From Candidatus Aenigmatarchaeota archaeon (lineage in GTDB: Archaea; Aenigmatarchaeota; Aenigmatarchaeia; GW2011-AR5; JAGGXF01): DNA of 42,834 nt. Positions 1 to 6,933 of this stretch are shown piece after piece (the stretch's first letter is position 1; each line of letters opens with the position of its first letter). Where the stretch lies: the NCBI GenBank assembly GCA_021157845.1, contig JAGGVU010000001.1:1-42834 (forward strand), written 5' to 3'. The translations under genes and the position numbers were made by a program. Below the pieces are notes generated by a model that did no database searches, was not told the DNA's origin, and worked only from the letters and a program-made list of their open reading frames with translations.

Positions 1-207
1 AATTGATACAAATATAGCTATCAGATAAGATAATTTTGCAACATCAACTGAATATGTTCTTAAAAATACAAAGCAAAGAAGCCATGGAACAACTATAAAA
101 GAAAAAGGATATATCTCTATAAACCTATTTAGAAGAAACCCTACACCAAATAAAGTGAATATTATTATACAGAATAGCGTGAATTCAATAAGTTTTTTAT
201 CATTCAT
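1..207 (-). CDS. Membrane protein, C-terminus beyond window edge
   Basis: Open frame on the minus strand from an ATG at 207 that runs off the window start, so only the first 69 residues are seen. They form two strongly hydrophobic stretches (about residues 8-23 and 32-51) separated by a short charged turn, and a third begins at the edge. The frame stays open upstream to about 283 but with no ATG, GTG or TTG, and that stretch overlaps the end of L24e, so the ATG at 207 is preferred. It lies directly downstream of the L7Ae-S28e-L24e operon, where many archaea have ndk; this is not ndk. No family recognised. Confidence 0.6.
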   Translation of the reverse strand, partial: MNDKKLIEFTLFCIIIFTLFGVGFLLNRFIEIYPFSFIVVPWLLCFVFLRTYSVDVAKLSYLIAIFVSI

Positions 208-242
208 AAAAATATTATATCCCCAAAATTTAAGAAAATAAT

Positions 243-392
243 CTAAGAAAGCTTTTTTGGCGCTCTTTTTAATTTCAGAAGATTTTTTTCACATTTAGAA
301 GAGCAAAAATAAAAAATTTTTCCGCTATTTTTAACTACCATTTTTCCACTACCGCGTTCTATTTTTTTTCCACAAAAAGAGCAATTAACCAT
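243..392 (-). CDS. rpl24e: 50S ribosomal protein L24e
   Basis: A 49-residue zinc-ribbon protein. It opens MVNCSFCGKKIERGSG and has a second cysteine pair near residues 32-36 (FCSSKC), giving the C-x2-C ... C-x3-C pattern of L24e, then a basic tail. It is shorter than the usual 55-65 residues. L24e is a small protein of the large archaeal subunit. It is the third gene of a minus-strand operon after L7Ae and S28e, an order conserved across archaea, which supports the call despite its size. Confidence 0.9.
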   Translation of the reverse strand: MVNCSFCGKKIERGSGKMVVKNSGKIFYFCSSKCEKNLLKLKRAPKKLS

Positions 393-429
393 TCTTATCA
401 ACCCTTTTATTTATTTTGAATTATTCAGT

Positions 430-639
430 TTATCTTTTCCTTCCAAAAGAACCGGCCGATTCCATTTCTGTTTCTATAAGCATTAATATATCATTCTTTT
501 TAACAGGACCGATGACGTTTCTTATAAGCACTTTTCCGACATCTTTGCCAGACAAAACTTTGCACCTTACACTAATTATACCTTTAGGTCCACTTCTTTT
601 CAAAATTTGTACAACTTCAGCCGGTGTTCCTTCAGTCAT
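430..639 (-). CDS. rps28e: 30S ribosomal protein S28e
   Basis: A 69-residue OB-fold protein of the small subunit. Family signatures seen are AEVVQILKRSGPKG near the N-terminus, the central RNVIGPVKKNDIL and the C-terminal ETEMESAGSFGRKR. Full family length. It sits 10 bases after the L7Ae stop and before L24e, as in most archaea. Confidence 0.96.
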   Translation of the reverse strand: MTEGTPAEVVQILKRSGPKGIISVRCKVLSGKDVGKVLIRNVIGPVKKNDILMLIETEMESAGSFGRKR

Positions 640-649
640 GATATCACTT

Positions 650-964
650 TTATAATGATTCTATTATCTTTTTAGCATCGCCAGGTTCGTCTATGGCAAC
701 TGCAGAGCAGTTCACATAAAGACCAGCAGCTCTTCCAAGCTCATTTTTGCTTGGAACTTCCACTAACTTTATCTTTTTTTCTTCACATAGTGGTTTGATA
801 TGCATCGTAATTTCCGGTGGGTCAACATCTTTTGCAATGATCACTAGCTTTGCCTGTCCGCGTTCTATTGATTTCGTAGTTTCGTTAATACCCTTTTTTA
901 TTTTTCCTGTTTCACGAGCTATTTCAATAGCTTCTAAAGTTTTTTCAACTTTTTCATCGGCCAT
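650..964 (-). CDS. rpl7ae: 50S ribosomal protein L7Ae
   Basis: L7Ae binds kink-turns. It is part of the large subunit and also a core protein of C/D and H/ACA guide RNPs and of archaeal RNase P. The 104-residue protein has the family blocks [33 protein letters not shown] and [16 protein letters not shown] lies 9 bases further upstream in frame, but an AGAGGTG Shine-Dalgarno site sits 6 bases before the ATG at 964, so MADEKVEK is taken as the start. First gene of the operon, with a TATA-like sequence upstream. Confidence 0.96.
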   Translation of the reverse strand: MADEKVEKTLEAIEIARETGKIKKGINETTKSIERGQAKLVIIAKDVDPPEITMHIKPLCEEKKIKLVEVPSKNELGRAAGLYVNCSAVAIDEPGDAKKIIESL

Positions 965-981
965 GTATAACACCTCTTTAT

Positions 982-1012
982 AATTTATATATCATTTATA
1001 ATGATCTATAAC
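982..1012 (-). promoter_or_regulatory. Probable TATA promoter of the L7Ae operon
   Basis: Read on the minus strand, this stretch contains ATATATAAATTATAAA, a good archaeal TATA element, 20-45 bases before the L7Ae start. It lies in the divergent gap between the L7Ae operon and S27e. Confidence 0.45.
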
Positions 1013-1148
1013 AATATTGGATTACATTTAAAATGTTATGATATTTAAAATTAACCCACATGGCAAATACCATATACAAAGGATGTTACATATCTTTAAA
1101 AGTCTTTTGTTATTTATAAATTAAGACTAGATTATATAAGTGGTTGCT

Positions 1149-1322
1149 ATGGACACAAATAGTAAATTCCTGAAATTGAAATGTAAAAAATGCAAGAATG
1201 AGCAGATAGTTTTTAATAAAGCCAGCCGTCCTGTTAATTGTCTGGTTTGTGGAGAAAAAATTTTAGAAAGTACGGGCGGAAAATCAAAAATAAAAACGAC
1301 AATCCTTGAGGTTTTAGATTAG
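1149..1322 (+). CDS. rps27e: 30S ribosomal protein S27e
   Basis: A 57-residue zinc-ribbon protein with two C-x2-C pairs (LKCKKCKNEQ and VNCLVCGEKI) and the family ending GGKSKIKTTILEVLD. An in-frame GTG 9 bases upstream is possible, but MDTNSKFLKLKC fits the family better. A TATA-like region (ATTATATAAG) lies just upstream, so the transcript may have almost no leader. It precedes aIF2-alpha and Nop10 in the usual archaeal order. L44e, which normally comes first in that group, is at 9059-9343 on the other strand. Confidence 0.93.
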   Translation: MDTNSKFLKLKCKKCKNEQIVFNKASRPVNCLVCGEKILESTGGKSKIKTTILEVLD

Positions 1323-1401
1323 ATTGGTCCTGCCCATTTGCATATAACCAATTAAATTAAATGCTCGACGGCGACTGGCAAAGATTATAGGAAAGAGTGG
1401 T

Positions 1402-2169
1402 ATGATGAAAAAGAAATATCCAGAAGAAGGCGAAATAGTTATAGGAAAAGTAACTTTTATTAACCCGTATTCTGTTTTTGTTAAGTTAAAGGATTATGAC
1501 ACAGATGGCATGGTTCATATATCAGAAGTGGCCAGGGGCTGGATAAGAGATATCCGAAGACATGTAAAAAAAGGCCAGACAGTTATTATGAAAGTTTTGC
1601 ATGTAGATGAAAAAAAAGGCCATGTTTCATTATCAATAAAACGGGTAAGTACACGGCAGGCGTTCAATAAGATAAAAGAAGAAAAACTAGATGAACGCGC
1701 AAAAAAAATGCTCGAGATAGCCAAGAAAAAAATAGGCGCGAAAGATAGCGAATTAAGAGAGGTAGAAGCTAAACTGAAGGATAAATTTGGTTCTCTTTCT
1801 GTAGCTTTTGAAAAAAGTGTAAAAAAGCCAGCCATACTCTCACAAATAGGGATACCAGAAAAGTGGGAAAAGCTCATAGCAGAAATAGCAGCAAAAAATG
1901 TAAAACAAAAGGAGTTTGAATTTAAGGCAAATTTAAGTGTTAGGAGTTATGAACCGAATGGTGTTGATATTATCAAAAAAATACTTATGAAAGCAGAATC
2001 ACTTGGGCTTGATGTTTCATACATATCTTCTCCGGATTATCTTATAAAATTTAAAACAAAAAATCCAAAAAAGGGAGAGCAAGAATTTCAAAACATGTTG
2101 GAAAGTGTGAGGGTATTTGGAGAGAAAAAGAAGGCAATCGTCGCATTTGAGCGAATTGGATTAGAGTGA
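1402..2169 (+). CDS. eif2a: Translation initiation factor aIF2 subunit alpha
   Basis: Alpha subunit of the factor that brings initiator tRNA to the small subunit. The N-terminal S1/OB domain (about residues 8-85) shows GEIVIGKVTFINPYSVFVKL and DGMVHISEVARGWIRDI, followed by VLHVDEKKGHVSLSIKR. A helical middle domain and a C-terminal alpha-beta domain follow. At 255 residues it is close to the usual 260-270. Two consecutive ATGs follow AGAGTGGT; either could start the protein. Nop10 follows after six bases, so the two are cotranscribed. Confidence 0.96.
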   Translation: MMKKKYPEEGEIVIGKVTFINPYSVFVKLKDYDTDGMVHISEVARGWIRDIRRHVKKGQTVIMKVLHVDEKKGHVSLSIKRVSTRQAFNKIKEEKLDERAKKMLEIAKKKIGAKDSELREVEAKLKDKFGSLSVAFEKSVKKPAILSQIGIPEKWEKLIAEIAAKNVKQKEFEFKANLSVRSYEPNGVDIIKKILMKAESLGLDVSYISSPDYLIKFKTKNPKKGEQEFQNMLESVRVFGEKKKAIVAFERIGLE

Positions 2170-2175
2170 TAAAAT

Positions 2176-2358
2176 ATGCTTCTTAAAAAATGCCCAAGGT
2201 GTGGTGCTTACTCTCTTAGAGATATATGTCCAGAATGTGGGGTTAAAACAGTAAGCGCGCATCCGCCAAAATTTTCGTTATTAGATAAATATGGAAAATG
2301 GAGACAGAAAGCCAAATTAACAATGCACCACATTAAGCATTCTGAGGTTATTAGTTAA
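2176..2358 (+). CDS. nop10: H/ACA RNP protein Nop10
   Basis: Nop10 bridges Cbf5 and L7Ae in H/ACA pseudouridylation complexes. The protein has 60 residues: a zinc ribbon with two C-x2-C pairs (KKCPRCGAYSL and DICPECG), then the conserved VSAHPPKFSLLDKYGKWRQK, which includes the HPP..S..D.Y..YR-type motif. The partners Cbf5 (6934-7881) and L7Ae (650-964) are both in this window. Confidence 0.96.
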   Translation: MLLKKCPRCGAYSLRDICPECGVKTVSAHPPKFSLLDKYGKWRQKAKLTMHHIKHSEVIS

Positions 2359-2400
2359 GGCATCAAGGATATGTTAAGATCTTTTAGTCTTTTAGATATG

Positions 2401-2437
2401 TTAAAATCAGCTTTGCTGATTTTAAATATATTTAAAT
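2401..2437 (+). promoter_or_regulatory. Perfect palindrome abutting the TATA region of the PAC2 gene
   Basis: At 2401-2425 an 11-base arm (TTAAAATCAGC) and its exact complement flank a TTT loop. It runs straight into AAATATATTTAAATC, a TATA-like element about 35-45 bases before the PAC2 start. It could be a terminator for the S27e-aIF2alpha-Nop10 operon, although no T-run follows, or an operator. A nearly identical palindrome occurs at 27225-27243. Confidence 0.5.
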
Positions 2438-2469
2438 CAAAAAACTAATTTATTATAGGTGATTATCTC

Positions 2470-3249
2470 ATGCACAAGACAAAAATAAAGATATTAAATA
2501 GGCCAAAGCTAAGACGCCCTATATTAATAGAAGGTCTTCCGGGCATTGGAAATATTGGGCGAGTATGTGCAGGATATATTATTTCACGATTAAAGGCAAA
2601 AAAATTTGCAGAGCTCTATTCACCACACTTTCTGCCACTTGTTATACTTGACAAAAATGCAGTTTCCCATTTATTAACAATAGATTTTTATTATGTGAAA
2701 GGGAAAGACCGGGACTTTATAATAATGACCGGAGATAGTCAGAGTGTTTCACCGCAAGGTCATTATGAAATTTGCGGTGCGACGCTTGATTTAGCAAAGG
2801 AATTTGGGGTTAAAGATATTATAACAATTGGTGGTTTTGCAACTGGAAAAGAACCAAAATCACCAAATATTATAGCTGCTGTAAATTCTGAAAATGCTAA
2901 AAAGAAATATATGAAAAAAGGAATAAATTTTAATAAAAAACACGATGTCGGCACTATTATAGGAGCAAGTGGAATATTGCTTGGTCTGGCAAGTAGCAGA
3001 AAAATAGATGCGATATGTTTAATGGGCGAAACGATGGGATTCCCCTTTTTGATAACAGACCCAAAGGTGGCTAAGGCTGTTTTGGAGGTTATTACTAAAA
3101 TAACAGGGCTGAAGATAGACCTTACCGGACTTGAAAAAACTGTTAAAGAAATGGAAAACATTATTAAAAAATCTAGCGAGATACATAGAAAAATGCTGCA
3201 AAAAATAAAATATGCTGAAAAACCAGAAGATATAAAATACATTGGCTAA
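2470..3249 (+). CDS. PAC2 family protein (proteasome-assembly-chaperone-like)
   Basis: A 259-residue member of the archaeal PAC2 family (relatives of eukaryotic PSMG2/Pba2). Signatures are LIEGLPGIGNIG at residues 19-30, the central DIITIGGFATGKE and TIIGASGILLGLA, and GETMGFPFLITDPKVAKAVLE; an EK-rich helix ends the protein. Family members are thought to act in proteasome assembly, but the archaeal role is poorly defined. The gene has its own TATA-like promoter after the 2401 palindrome, and its start follows TAGGTGATTATCTC, a good Shine-Dalgarno site. Confidence 0.9.
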   Translation: MHKTKIKILNRPKLRRPILIEGLPGIGNIGRVCAGYIISRLKAKKFAELYSPHFLPLVILDKNAVSHLLTIDFYYVKGKDRDFIIMTGDSQSVSPQGHYEICGATLDLAKEFGVKDIITIGGFATGKEPKSPNIIAAVNSENAKKKYMKKGINFNKKHDVGTIIGASGILLGLASSRKIDAICLMGETMGFPFLITDPKVAKAVLEVITKITGLKIDLTGLEKTVKEMENIIKKSSEIHRKMLQKIKYAEKPEDIKYIG

Positions 3250-3313
3250 TTATGAAAAACTGAGTACAAAAGCTATTTAAATATTTTTATAAAAAAGAGT
3301 GATTGGTGTTTAT

Positions 3314-3505
3314 ATGCTCTCTCCGGACGAATATACATTATATGAAAAAACAAGAATAATAGCTGCTCGTGCTTTGCAAATAGCAATGGGTGCTCCCATA
3401 CTTGTAAAAACGTCGTTATCTGATCCGGTTAAGATAGCAGAAAAAGAATTTAGTAAGGATGTTTTGCCAATTACTGTCAAAAGACAATTACCTAAAAAAT
3501 TATAG
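3314..3505 (+). CDS. rpoK: DNA-directed RNA polymerase subunit K (Rpo6)
   Basis: Small core subunit related to bacterial omega and eukaryotic RPB6. The 63 residues contain the family core [20 protein letters not shown] followed by [10 protein letters not shown], then a basic tail. An in-frame GTG exists 15 bases upstream, but a GGTG site five bases before the ATG at 3314 fixes the start. TATA-like TATTTAAATATT lies about 40 bases upstream. In archaea rpoK is usually followed by enolase and S2, as here. Confidence 0.95.
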   Translation: MLSPDEYTLYEKTRIIAARALQIAMGAPILVKTSLSDPVKIAEKEFSKDVLPITVKRQLPKKL

Positions 3506-3848
3506 CTATCATTTATCAGAGTGATTTTAAATACTAATTCTCATGTTCAGCGCTCACTAGTATGGTTTCTGAATAGCCTTTTGGTTTGTGTATAAATGTG
3601 ACACCATTAAAAATTGAACACAGCACGCTAAAAATTAAAGTTGATGTTCATGCTTAGTGAGCATGTGAATGGGCCAATAGCAGGATTTTTAACCATTTCT
3701 ACTGGAAGTAGTTAGAACTTCTACTCATTCGTTCCTAAGCCAGCCGCAGAAGCATGAAATCCAGCCAAAATCTTTGATTCAGCAGTGACGGTTCACCCAT
3801 TTTGAGTCAATACATTAATTTTATATGTTATTCTATATATCAATAATT
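3506..3848. other. Long intergenic region with structured-RNA signals
   Basis: No protein gene seen. It contains a copy of a dispersed element (3543-3607, listed separately), then a hairpin with arms CATGCT/AGCATG at 3650-3666. A possible long-range stem pairs AATGGG (3668-3673) with CCCATT (3796-3801) around about 125 bases. I could not fold it into a tRNA: no T-arm is visible. A TATA-like TTAATTTTATATG lies just before enolase. A noncoding RNA is possible but unidentified. Confidence 0.4.
3543..3607. repeat. Dispersed intergenic element, copy 1
   Basis: Begins ATGTTCAGCGCTCACT and ends AAATGTGACACCAT. It resembles copies at 18830-18955, 21436-21502 and 28187-28308 at both ends and lacks the middle GATATCTTTG block. 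TATA-like TTTAAATA lies about 17 bases upstream on the plus strand. On the other strand the left end reads as CTGAACAT, D-box-like. Confidence 0.35.
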
Positions 3849-5009
3849 ATGATAGAGCATCTAAAGAAGCTTTTAGACAGAAAACAGGATGTCTTTACTT
3901 TGGGGCTAAGGCAAATATTTGATTCTCTCGGAAATCCAACAGTTGAGGCGGTTGTAAATTATAATTATAGGGCTTCGTGCCCCACAGGAACGAGTAAGAG
4001 CAGTTTCGCTGTCGATTCTTTAGAGGTACAAAAAGCTATAAATAATTTTTATAAAATTCGCCAAAAGTTTATAGGCAGAATGAGCCAAATAGAGTTTGAC
4101 AGCCTATTAAGGGATAACCTCGATAAACTTGGCTCATCTATTACAACAGCCATTTCTCTTGCATTTTTTTCAGGGTCTTTCGGCCTTAAATATACAACTG
4201 AAACATTTCCAAAACTCGCTGGCAAAGTCATCGGAGGAGGAATGCACGCCAAGTCCAAAAAAACGCAGATACAAGAATTTCTGGTTATTCCATCTGAGCC
4301 CACTATTAGAGAGTGTATAAAAACGAATTTCAAGATTTGGAGAGATGTTGGTCAAATGCTAAGAAAAATTGGCCACGTTGGAATGGACTACGAAGGAGGC
4401 TGGACAGCTGACATAACAGATGAGGGTGCTTTAAATATCATAACAGAGGTTATTGAAAAGAAAAATTATAACGTAAAAATAGGCATCGATGCGGCCGCGT
4501 CTTCTTGGTATGATGAAAAAAAACGAAGGTATATATATAATGGTGAAAAAATGTCTAAAAATGATTTGGTAAAATTTTTCAAAAGTCTTGTAAAGCGCTA
4601 TGACATATTTTATTTGGAGGACCCATTTGATGAAAGGCACTTTGATGCCTTTGCCAAGCTCAAGAGAAGCCTGAGGGGAAGACTGGTAGTAGGTGATGAT
4701 TTAATAGCTACAAATCCGGATAGAATGAGGGAAGCCATAAAAAAGAAAAGCATATCTGGCGTCATTATAAAGCCAAATCAAATAGGAACAGTTACTGATG
4801 CATTCACAGTTATGGAGATGGCTGATAATGCAAATATAGTGCCGGTAGTTTCTCATAGGAGTGCAGAAACCTGTTCTGCTACAGTTTCAAAAATGGCAAT
4901 GTTTGGTTCTATAGCAAAATTTGGAATAGCTGGTATTCGAATAGCGAAACTAAACGAGTTGGTGCGGCTCTGGGACATGTCTGAGAACCCGGTTATGAAA
5001 GAATTATAA
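3849..5009 (+). CDS. eno: Enolase, divergent
   Basis: Converts 2-phosphoglycerate to phosphoenolpyruvate. From the ATG at 3849 it is 386 residues, about 30-40 shorter than typical enolases. Seen are the substrate His region (GGGMHAK), metal ligands in GIDAAA, LEDPFDE and VGDDL, the catalytic Lys in IKPNQIG and SHRS. Departures include SLGNPTVE where nearly all enolases have SRGNPTVE, CPTGTSKSSF in the mobile loop, and AKFGIAG instead of the usual IKTGAP-type segment. A TATA box about 25-30 bases upstream and no Shine-Dalgarno site suggest a leaderless transcript. Confidence 0.92.
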   Translation: MIEHLKKLLDRKQDVFTLGLRQIFDSLGNPTVEAVVNYNYRASCPTGTSKSSFAVDSLEVQKAINNFYKIRQKFIGRMSQIEFDSLLRDNLDKLGSSITTAISLAFFSGSFGLKYTTETFPKLAGKVIGGGMHAKSKKTQIQEFLVIPSEPTIRECIKTNFKIWRDVGQMLRKIGHVGMDYEGGWTADITDEGALNIITEVIEKKNYNVKIGIDAAASSWYDEKKRRYIYNGEKMSKNDLVKFFKSLVKRYDIFYLEDPFDERHFDAFAKLKRSLRGRLVVGDDLIATNPDRMREAIKKKSISGVIIKPNQIGTVTDAFTVMEMADNANIVPVVSHRSAETCSATVSKMAMFGSIAKFGIAGIRIAKLNELVRLWDMSENPVMKEL

Positions 5010-5066
5010 TAATAAAAAGATTTGCTTTCAATTCTTTAAACAAATTAAATAGGGATGTGTGATAAA

Positions 5067-5651
5067 ATGGCAAAAAAGTTGCTTGTGCCGCGTGAACAAT
5101 ATCTGACAGCAGGTGTTCACATAGGAATGACCTTTAAAGTGGCTGATATGAAAAAATTTATATATAAAATAAGGCCAAATGGCTTGGCTGTCTTAAATAT
5201 AGCTCTTGTGGATCAAAGGATAGACGCCGCTGCCAATATGCTTGCTAAATCAAAAAGAATTTTAGCAGTTTCAAGAAAGGAAAACGCACATCAGGCCGTA
5301 ATTGCTTTTGCAAAGGCTGTTGGAGGTCGCGCAATTGCAGAGAGGTTTATGCCAGGTTCGCTTACGAACCCAAGTTTTAAAAATTTCTTTGAACCAGACA
5401 TAATTGTTATAACAGATCCAATAGTTGATAAGCAGGCATTGACAGAAGCGGTATCTTTGGGCATACCTATAATATCTTTATGTGATACATTCAATAGAAC
5501 ATCTTACATAGATCTCGTCATACCGTGCAATAATAAAGGAAAAAAATCATTGGCCCTTATATATTGGTTGCTAGCTAGGGAAACACTTAAGAAGAGGAAA
5601 CAAGATGTAGATGCCGCAAAACTAAAATTAGAGGATTTTGAAACAAAATAA
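5067..5651 (+). CDS. rps2: 30S ribosomal protein S2
   Basis: A 194-residue uS2 protein of the small subunit. Family segments are YLTAGVHIG at the N-terminus, IRPNGLAVLNI, RFMPGSLTNP, EPDIIVITDPIVD, IPIISLCDTFN and the PCNNKGKKSLALIYWLLARE block. An in-frame ATG 12 bases earlier exists, but the GTGTGAT site just before the ATG at 5067 supports MAKKLLVP. It follows enolase by 57 bases, the common archaeal arrangement. Confidence 0.96.
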   Translation: MAKKLLVPREQYLTAGVHIGMTFKVADMKKFIYKIRPNGLAVLNIALVDQRIDAAANMLAKSKRILAVSRKENAHQAVIAFAKAVGGRAIAERFMPGSLTNPSFKNFFEPDIIVITDPIVDKQALTEAVSLGIPIISLCDTFNRTSYIDLVIPCNNKGKKSLALIYWLLARETLKKRKQDVDAAKLKLEDFETK

Positions 5652-5665
5652 ATTATTTGTTGGAT

Positions 5666-5700
5666 ATGCTCAGTTGCAAAACCGTGCGCATTGATGAGCG
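5666..5700. repeat. Dispersed intergenic element, partial copy 2
   Basis: ATGCTCAGTTGCAAA matches the left end of the copy at 21436. The other two conserved blocks are not recognisable here. The surrounding 152-base gap (5652-5803) between the convergent S2 and L10e genes also holds a short hairpin (GAACA/TGTTC near 5729-5744). A TTGATGA followed 14 bases later by CTGA (5695-5719) is weakly C/D-box-like. Confidence 0.25.
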
Positions 5701-5803
5701 TGCTTTAGCCTCTGAAATATATTTGAACAAAGAAATGTTCTAAAACGAACATAATGCAATAGCATGTTGAAGCAAGCGACTACAGCTCAGAAACATAAAA
5801 GCA

Positions 5804-6331
5804 TTATGCGGCGATATTTTCCACAACTATTTTATATTTTAATGGCAATTTATGTGCTGCTATTTTTAATGCCCTTTTAGCTATCTTTAAACTTTCATCA
5901 TTTACCTGAATTTCTATTATTTTTTGATTTTCTTTGACTTGTGCCGCAGTTCCTATTGGGCGGCCAAATGAGAGCGTCATGCCCTGCTGAAACCGATCTG
6001 CTCCAGCACCCGTTGCCAGCGGATTCTCCCTTACAACATGATGCGGAAATACCCGTATTTTTAAGAAATATGTTCTCCCTTTTCCAAGGTTTTTTGTCAT
6101 GTGTTGTGTAATAGCCATGCGTGCTGCTTCCAAGGCGTTGTGTCTGATTTGGATTGGCTGTTTTGATATTAAATATAGAACTTTGTCATAGGATTTCTTT
6201 TCTCCAACTTCAAATTGGTGAATTTTCGAGCCAGGAACACCTTTTACATACCCCTTTCTAGGTCTTCTTCTAGATACTCTCGTATACGCTCTATGAACTT
6301 TTCTGTAACATCTTCCAGGTCGCAGTCCCAT
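5804..6331 (-). CDS. rpl10e: 50S ribosomal protein L10e (uL16)
   Basis: Full-length 175-residue uL16 of the large subunit, near the peptidyl-transferase centre. Signatures are MGLRPGRCYR at the start, RRRPRKGYVKGVPGSKIH, RHNALEAARMAI, VFPHHVVRENPLATGAGADR and MTLSFGRPIGTAA. The AAGTGAT site just upstream supports the ATG at 6331 over the in-frame GTG at 6340. TATA-like sequences lie in the 6345-6440 spacer toward tRNA-Ser. Confidence 0.96.
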   Translation of the reverse strand: MGLRPGRCYRKVHRAYTRVSRRRPRKGYVKGVPGSKIHQFEVGEKKSYDKVLYLISKQPIQIRHNALEAARMAITQHMTKNLGKGRTYFLKIRVFPHHVVRENPLATGAGADRFQQGMTLSFGRPIGTAAQVKENQKIIEIQVNDESLKIAKRALKIAAHKLPLKYKIVVENIAA

Positions 6332-6522
6332 TAATATCACTTATTTTTATAAAGTTATTATAAGGCAAATTATCAGTAGCAAACTATAAAAATCTTTTTA
6401 TAGAATTAAGAAACTTAAATTTATAAAAGATTTAGTTTTAATTCTACTAATTTCTTATACGCATAATCATCTTTCTTTCTGTATTTTTCTTTCAAAATTA
6501 AATAAAAGCGCTGGGAATGGGA

Positions 6523-6576
6523 TTTTCACCAACCTTTCTTTGTTTTGCATCCAAAACTTTTTTCAAAAGGTTTGGG
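6523..6576 (-). other. T-loop intron of tRNA-Ser (54 bases)
   Basis: Lies after position 59 of the T-loop. The bulge-helix-bulge is textbook: outer helix is the T-stem ATGGG/CCCAT, central helix TTCA/TGAA, bulges AAC and AAT, then an inner intron helix CC-AA-CCTTT with AAAGG-TT-GG. Excision gives loop TTCAAAT. Confidence 0.85.
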
Positions 6577-6608
6577 TTTGAACCCATGCGAGCCGAAGCT
6601 CACTAGCT

Positions 6609-6619
6609 TTTCAGCAAAT
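6609..6619 (-). other. Anticodon-loop intron of tRNA-Ser (11 bases)
   Basis: Lies at the canonical 37/38 position. The bulge-helix-bulge is CTAGC/GCTAG outer stem, TTGG paired with CTGA through two wobble pairs, bulges AGA and AAA and a four-base loop TTTG. At 11 bases it is near the lower size limit for archaeal tRNA introns. Confidence 0.8.
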
Positions 6620-6642
6620 CTCCAAGCTAGCGCCTTAGACCT

Positions 6643-6727
6643 TTCAAGCCACCTCTCCAATATTGCGACAGCCCAAGTTTCTCTTTAGCATGCTTGGGCT
6701 TTCTCTTTTCAAAGGAGAAAGGCCAGT
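6643..6727 (-). other. D-loop intron of tRNA-Ser (85 bases)
   Basis: Central helix CAAG (exon) with CTTG (intron end), flanked by three-base bulges TCA and AAA; cutting after the second bulge base restores a normal Ser D-loop. The outer helix is weak, so the motif is relaxed. Inside the intron are hairpins GCCCAAG/CTTGGGC and TTTCTC/GAGAAA. Confidence 0.7.
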
Positions 6728-6745
6728 GACTTGGCTATCCCAGCA

Positions 6746-6895
6746 CTAAATTTTTTCAACGTGCCCCAAAAGCATATCTGGCATTCCGTCTTTTATTTTA
6801 AATCTAATCTTACATTTTTTGCATATAAGCTGATTTTTTCTTCTTTCTAGCTTGCTTTTACATAACGGGCAAACAAGCAAGCTTATATAATTCAT
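6746..6895 (-). CDS. Trm112-like zinc-ribbon protein
   Basis: A 49-residue protein reading MNYISLLVCPLCKSKLE, then a second pair ICKKCKIRFKIKDGMPDML. The two C-x2-C pairs and the IKDGMPDML ending are the Trm112/UPF0434 pattern. Trm112 activates methyltransferases such as Trm11 and Mtq2. The start follows TTATAATGA without a clear Shine-Dalgarno site. It lies upstream of tRNA-Ser with a one-base spacer, and close to Cbf5. Family call is strong; the partner enzyme is not visible here. Confidence 0.8.
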   Translation of the reverse strand: MNYISLLVCPLCKSKLERRKNQLICKKCKIRFKIKDGMPDMLLGHVEKI

Positions 6896-6933
6896 TATAA
6901 TGAATTGCTAAAAAGATTTAAAAGCTAAATGGT

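Larger units (their letters stand above)
6509..6744 (-). tRNA. tRNA-Ser(GGA) interrupted by three introns
   Basis: Acceptor arms GCTGGGA (6744-6738) and TCCCAGC (6516-6510) pair perfectly and are followed by discriminator G, typical of Ser; no CCA is encoded. Removing 6643-6727, 6609-6619 and 6523-6576 leaves an 86-base type II tRNA. It has D-arm GCC/GGC with loop AAGTCAGGTCTAA, anticodon stem CTAGC/GCTAG with loop TTGGAGA (anticodon GGA at 6623-6621), a GAGC-TTCG-GCTC variable arm, and T-arm ATGGG-TTCAAAT-CCCAT. The uninterrupted remainder matches archaeal tRNA-Ser closely. It starts one base after the stop codon of the Trm112-like gene, so it is probably excised from that transcript. Confidence 0.88.

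Noticed and set aside
3640-3802. Possible tRNA with introns between RpoK and enolase (AATGGG/CCCATT ends)
   Set aside because: No T-arm, D-arm or anticodon arm could be assembled; only the closing stem and a hairpin are seen.
5695-5720. C/D box guide RNA (TTGATGA ... CTGA)
   Set aside because: The C box is off consensus and only one box pair is seen; reported only as a weak note within the partial element.
6421-6504. Open stretch on the minus strand between L10e and tRNA-Ser ending in KKLVELKLNLL
   Set aside because: No ATG or GTG start, only a TTG, and it merges into the tRNA 3' region. It could be a gene remnant but AT-rich chance ORFs of this size are common.
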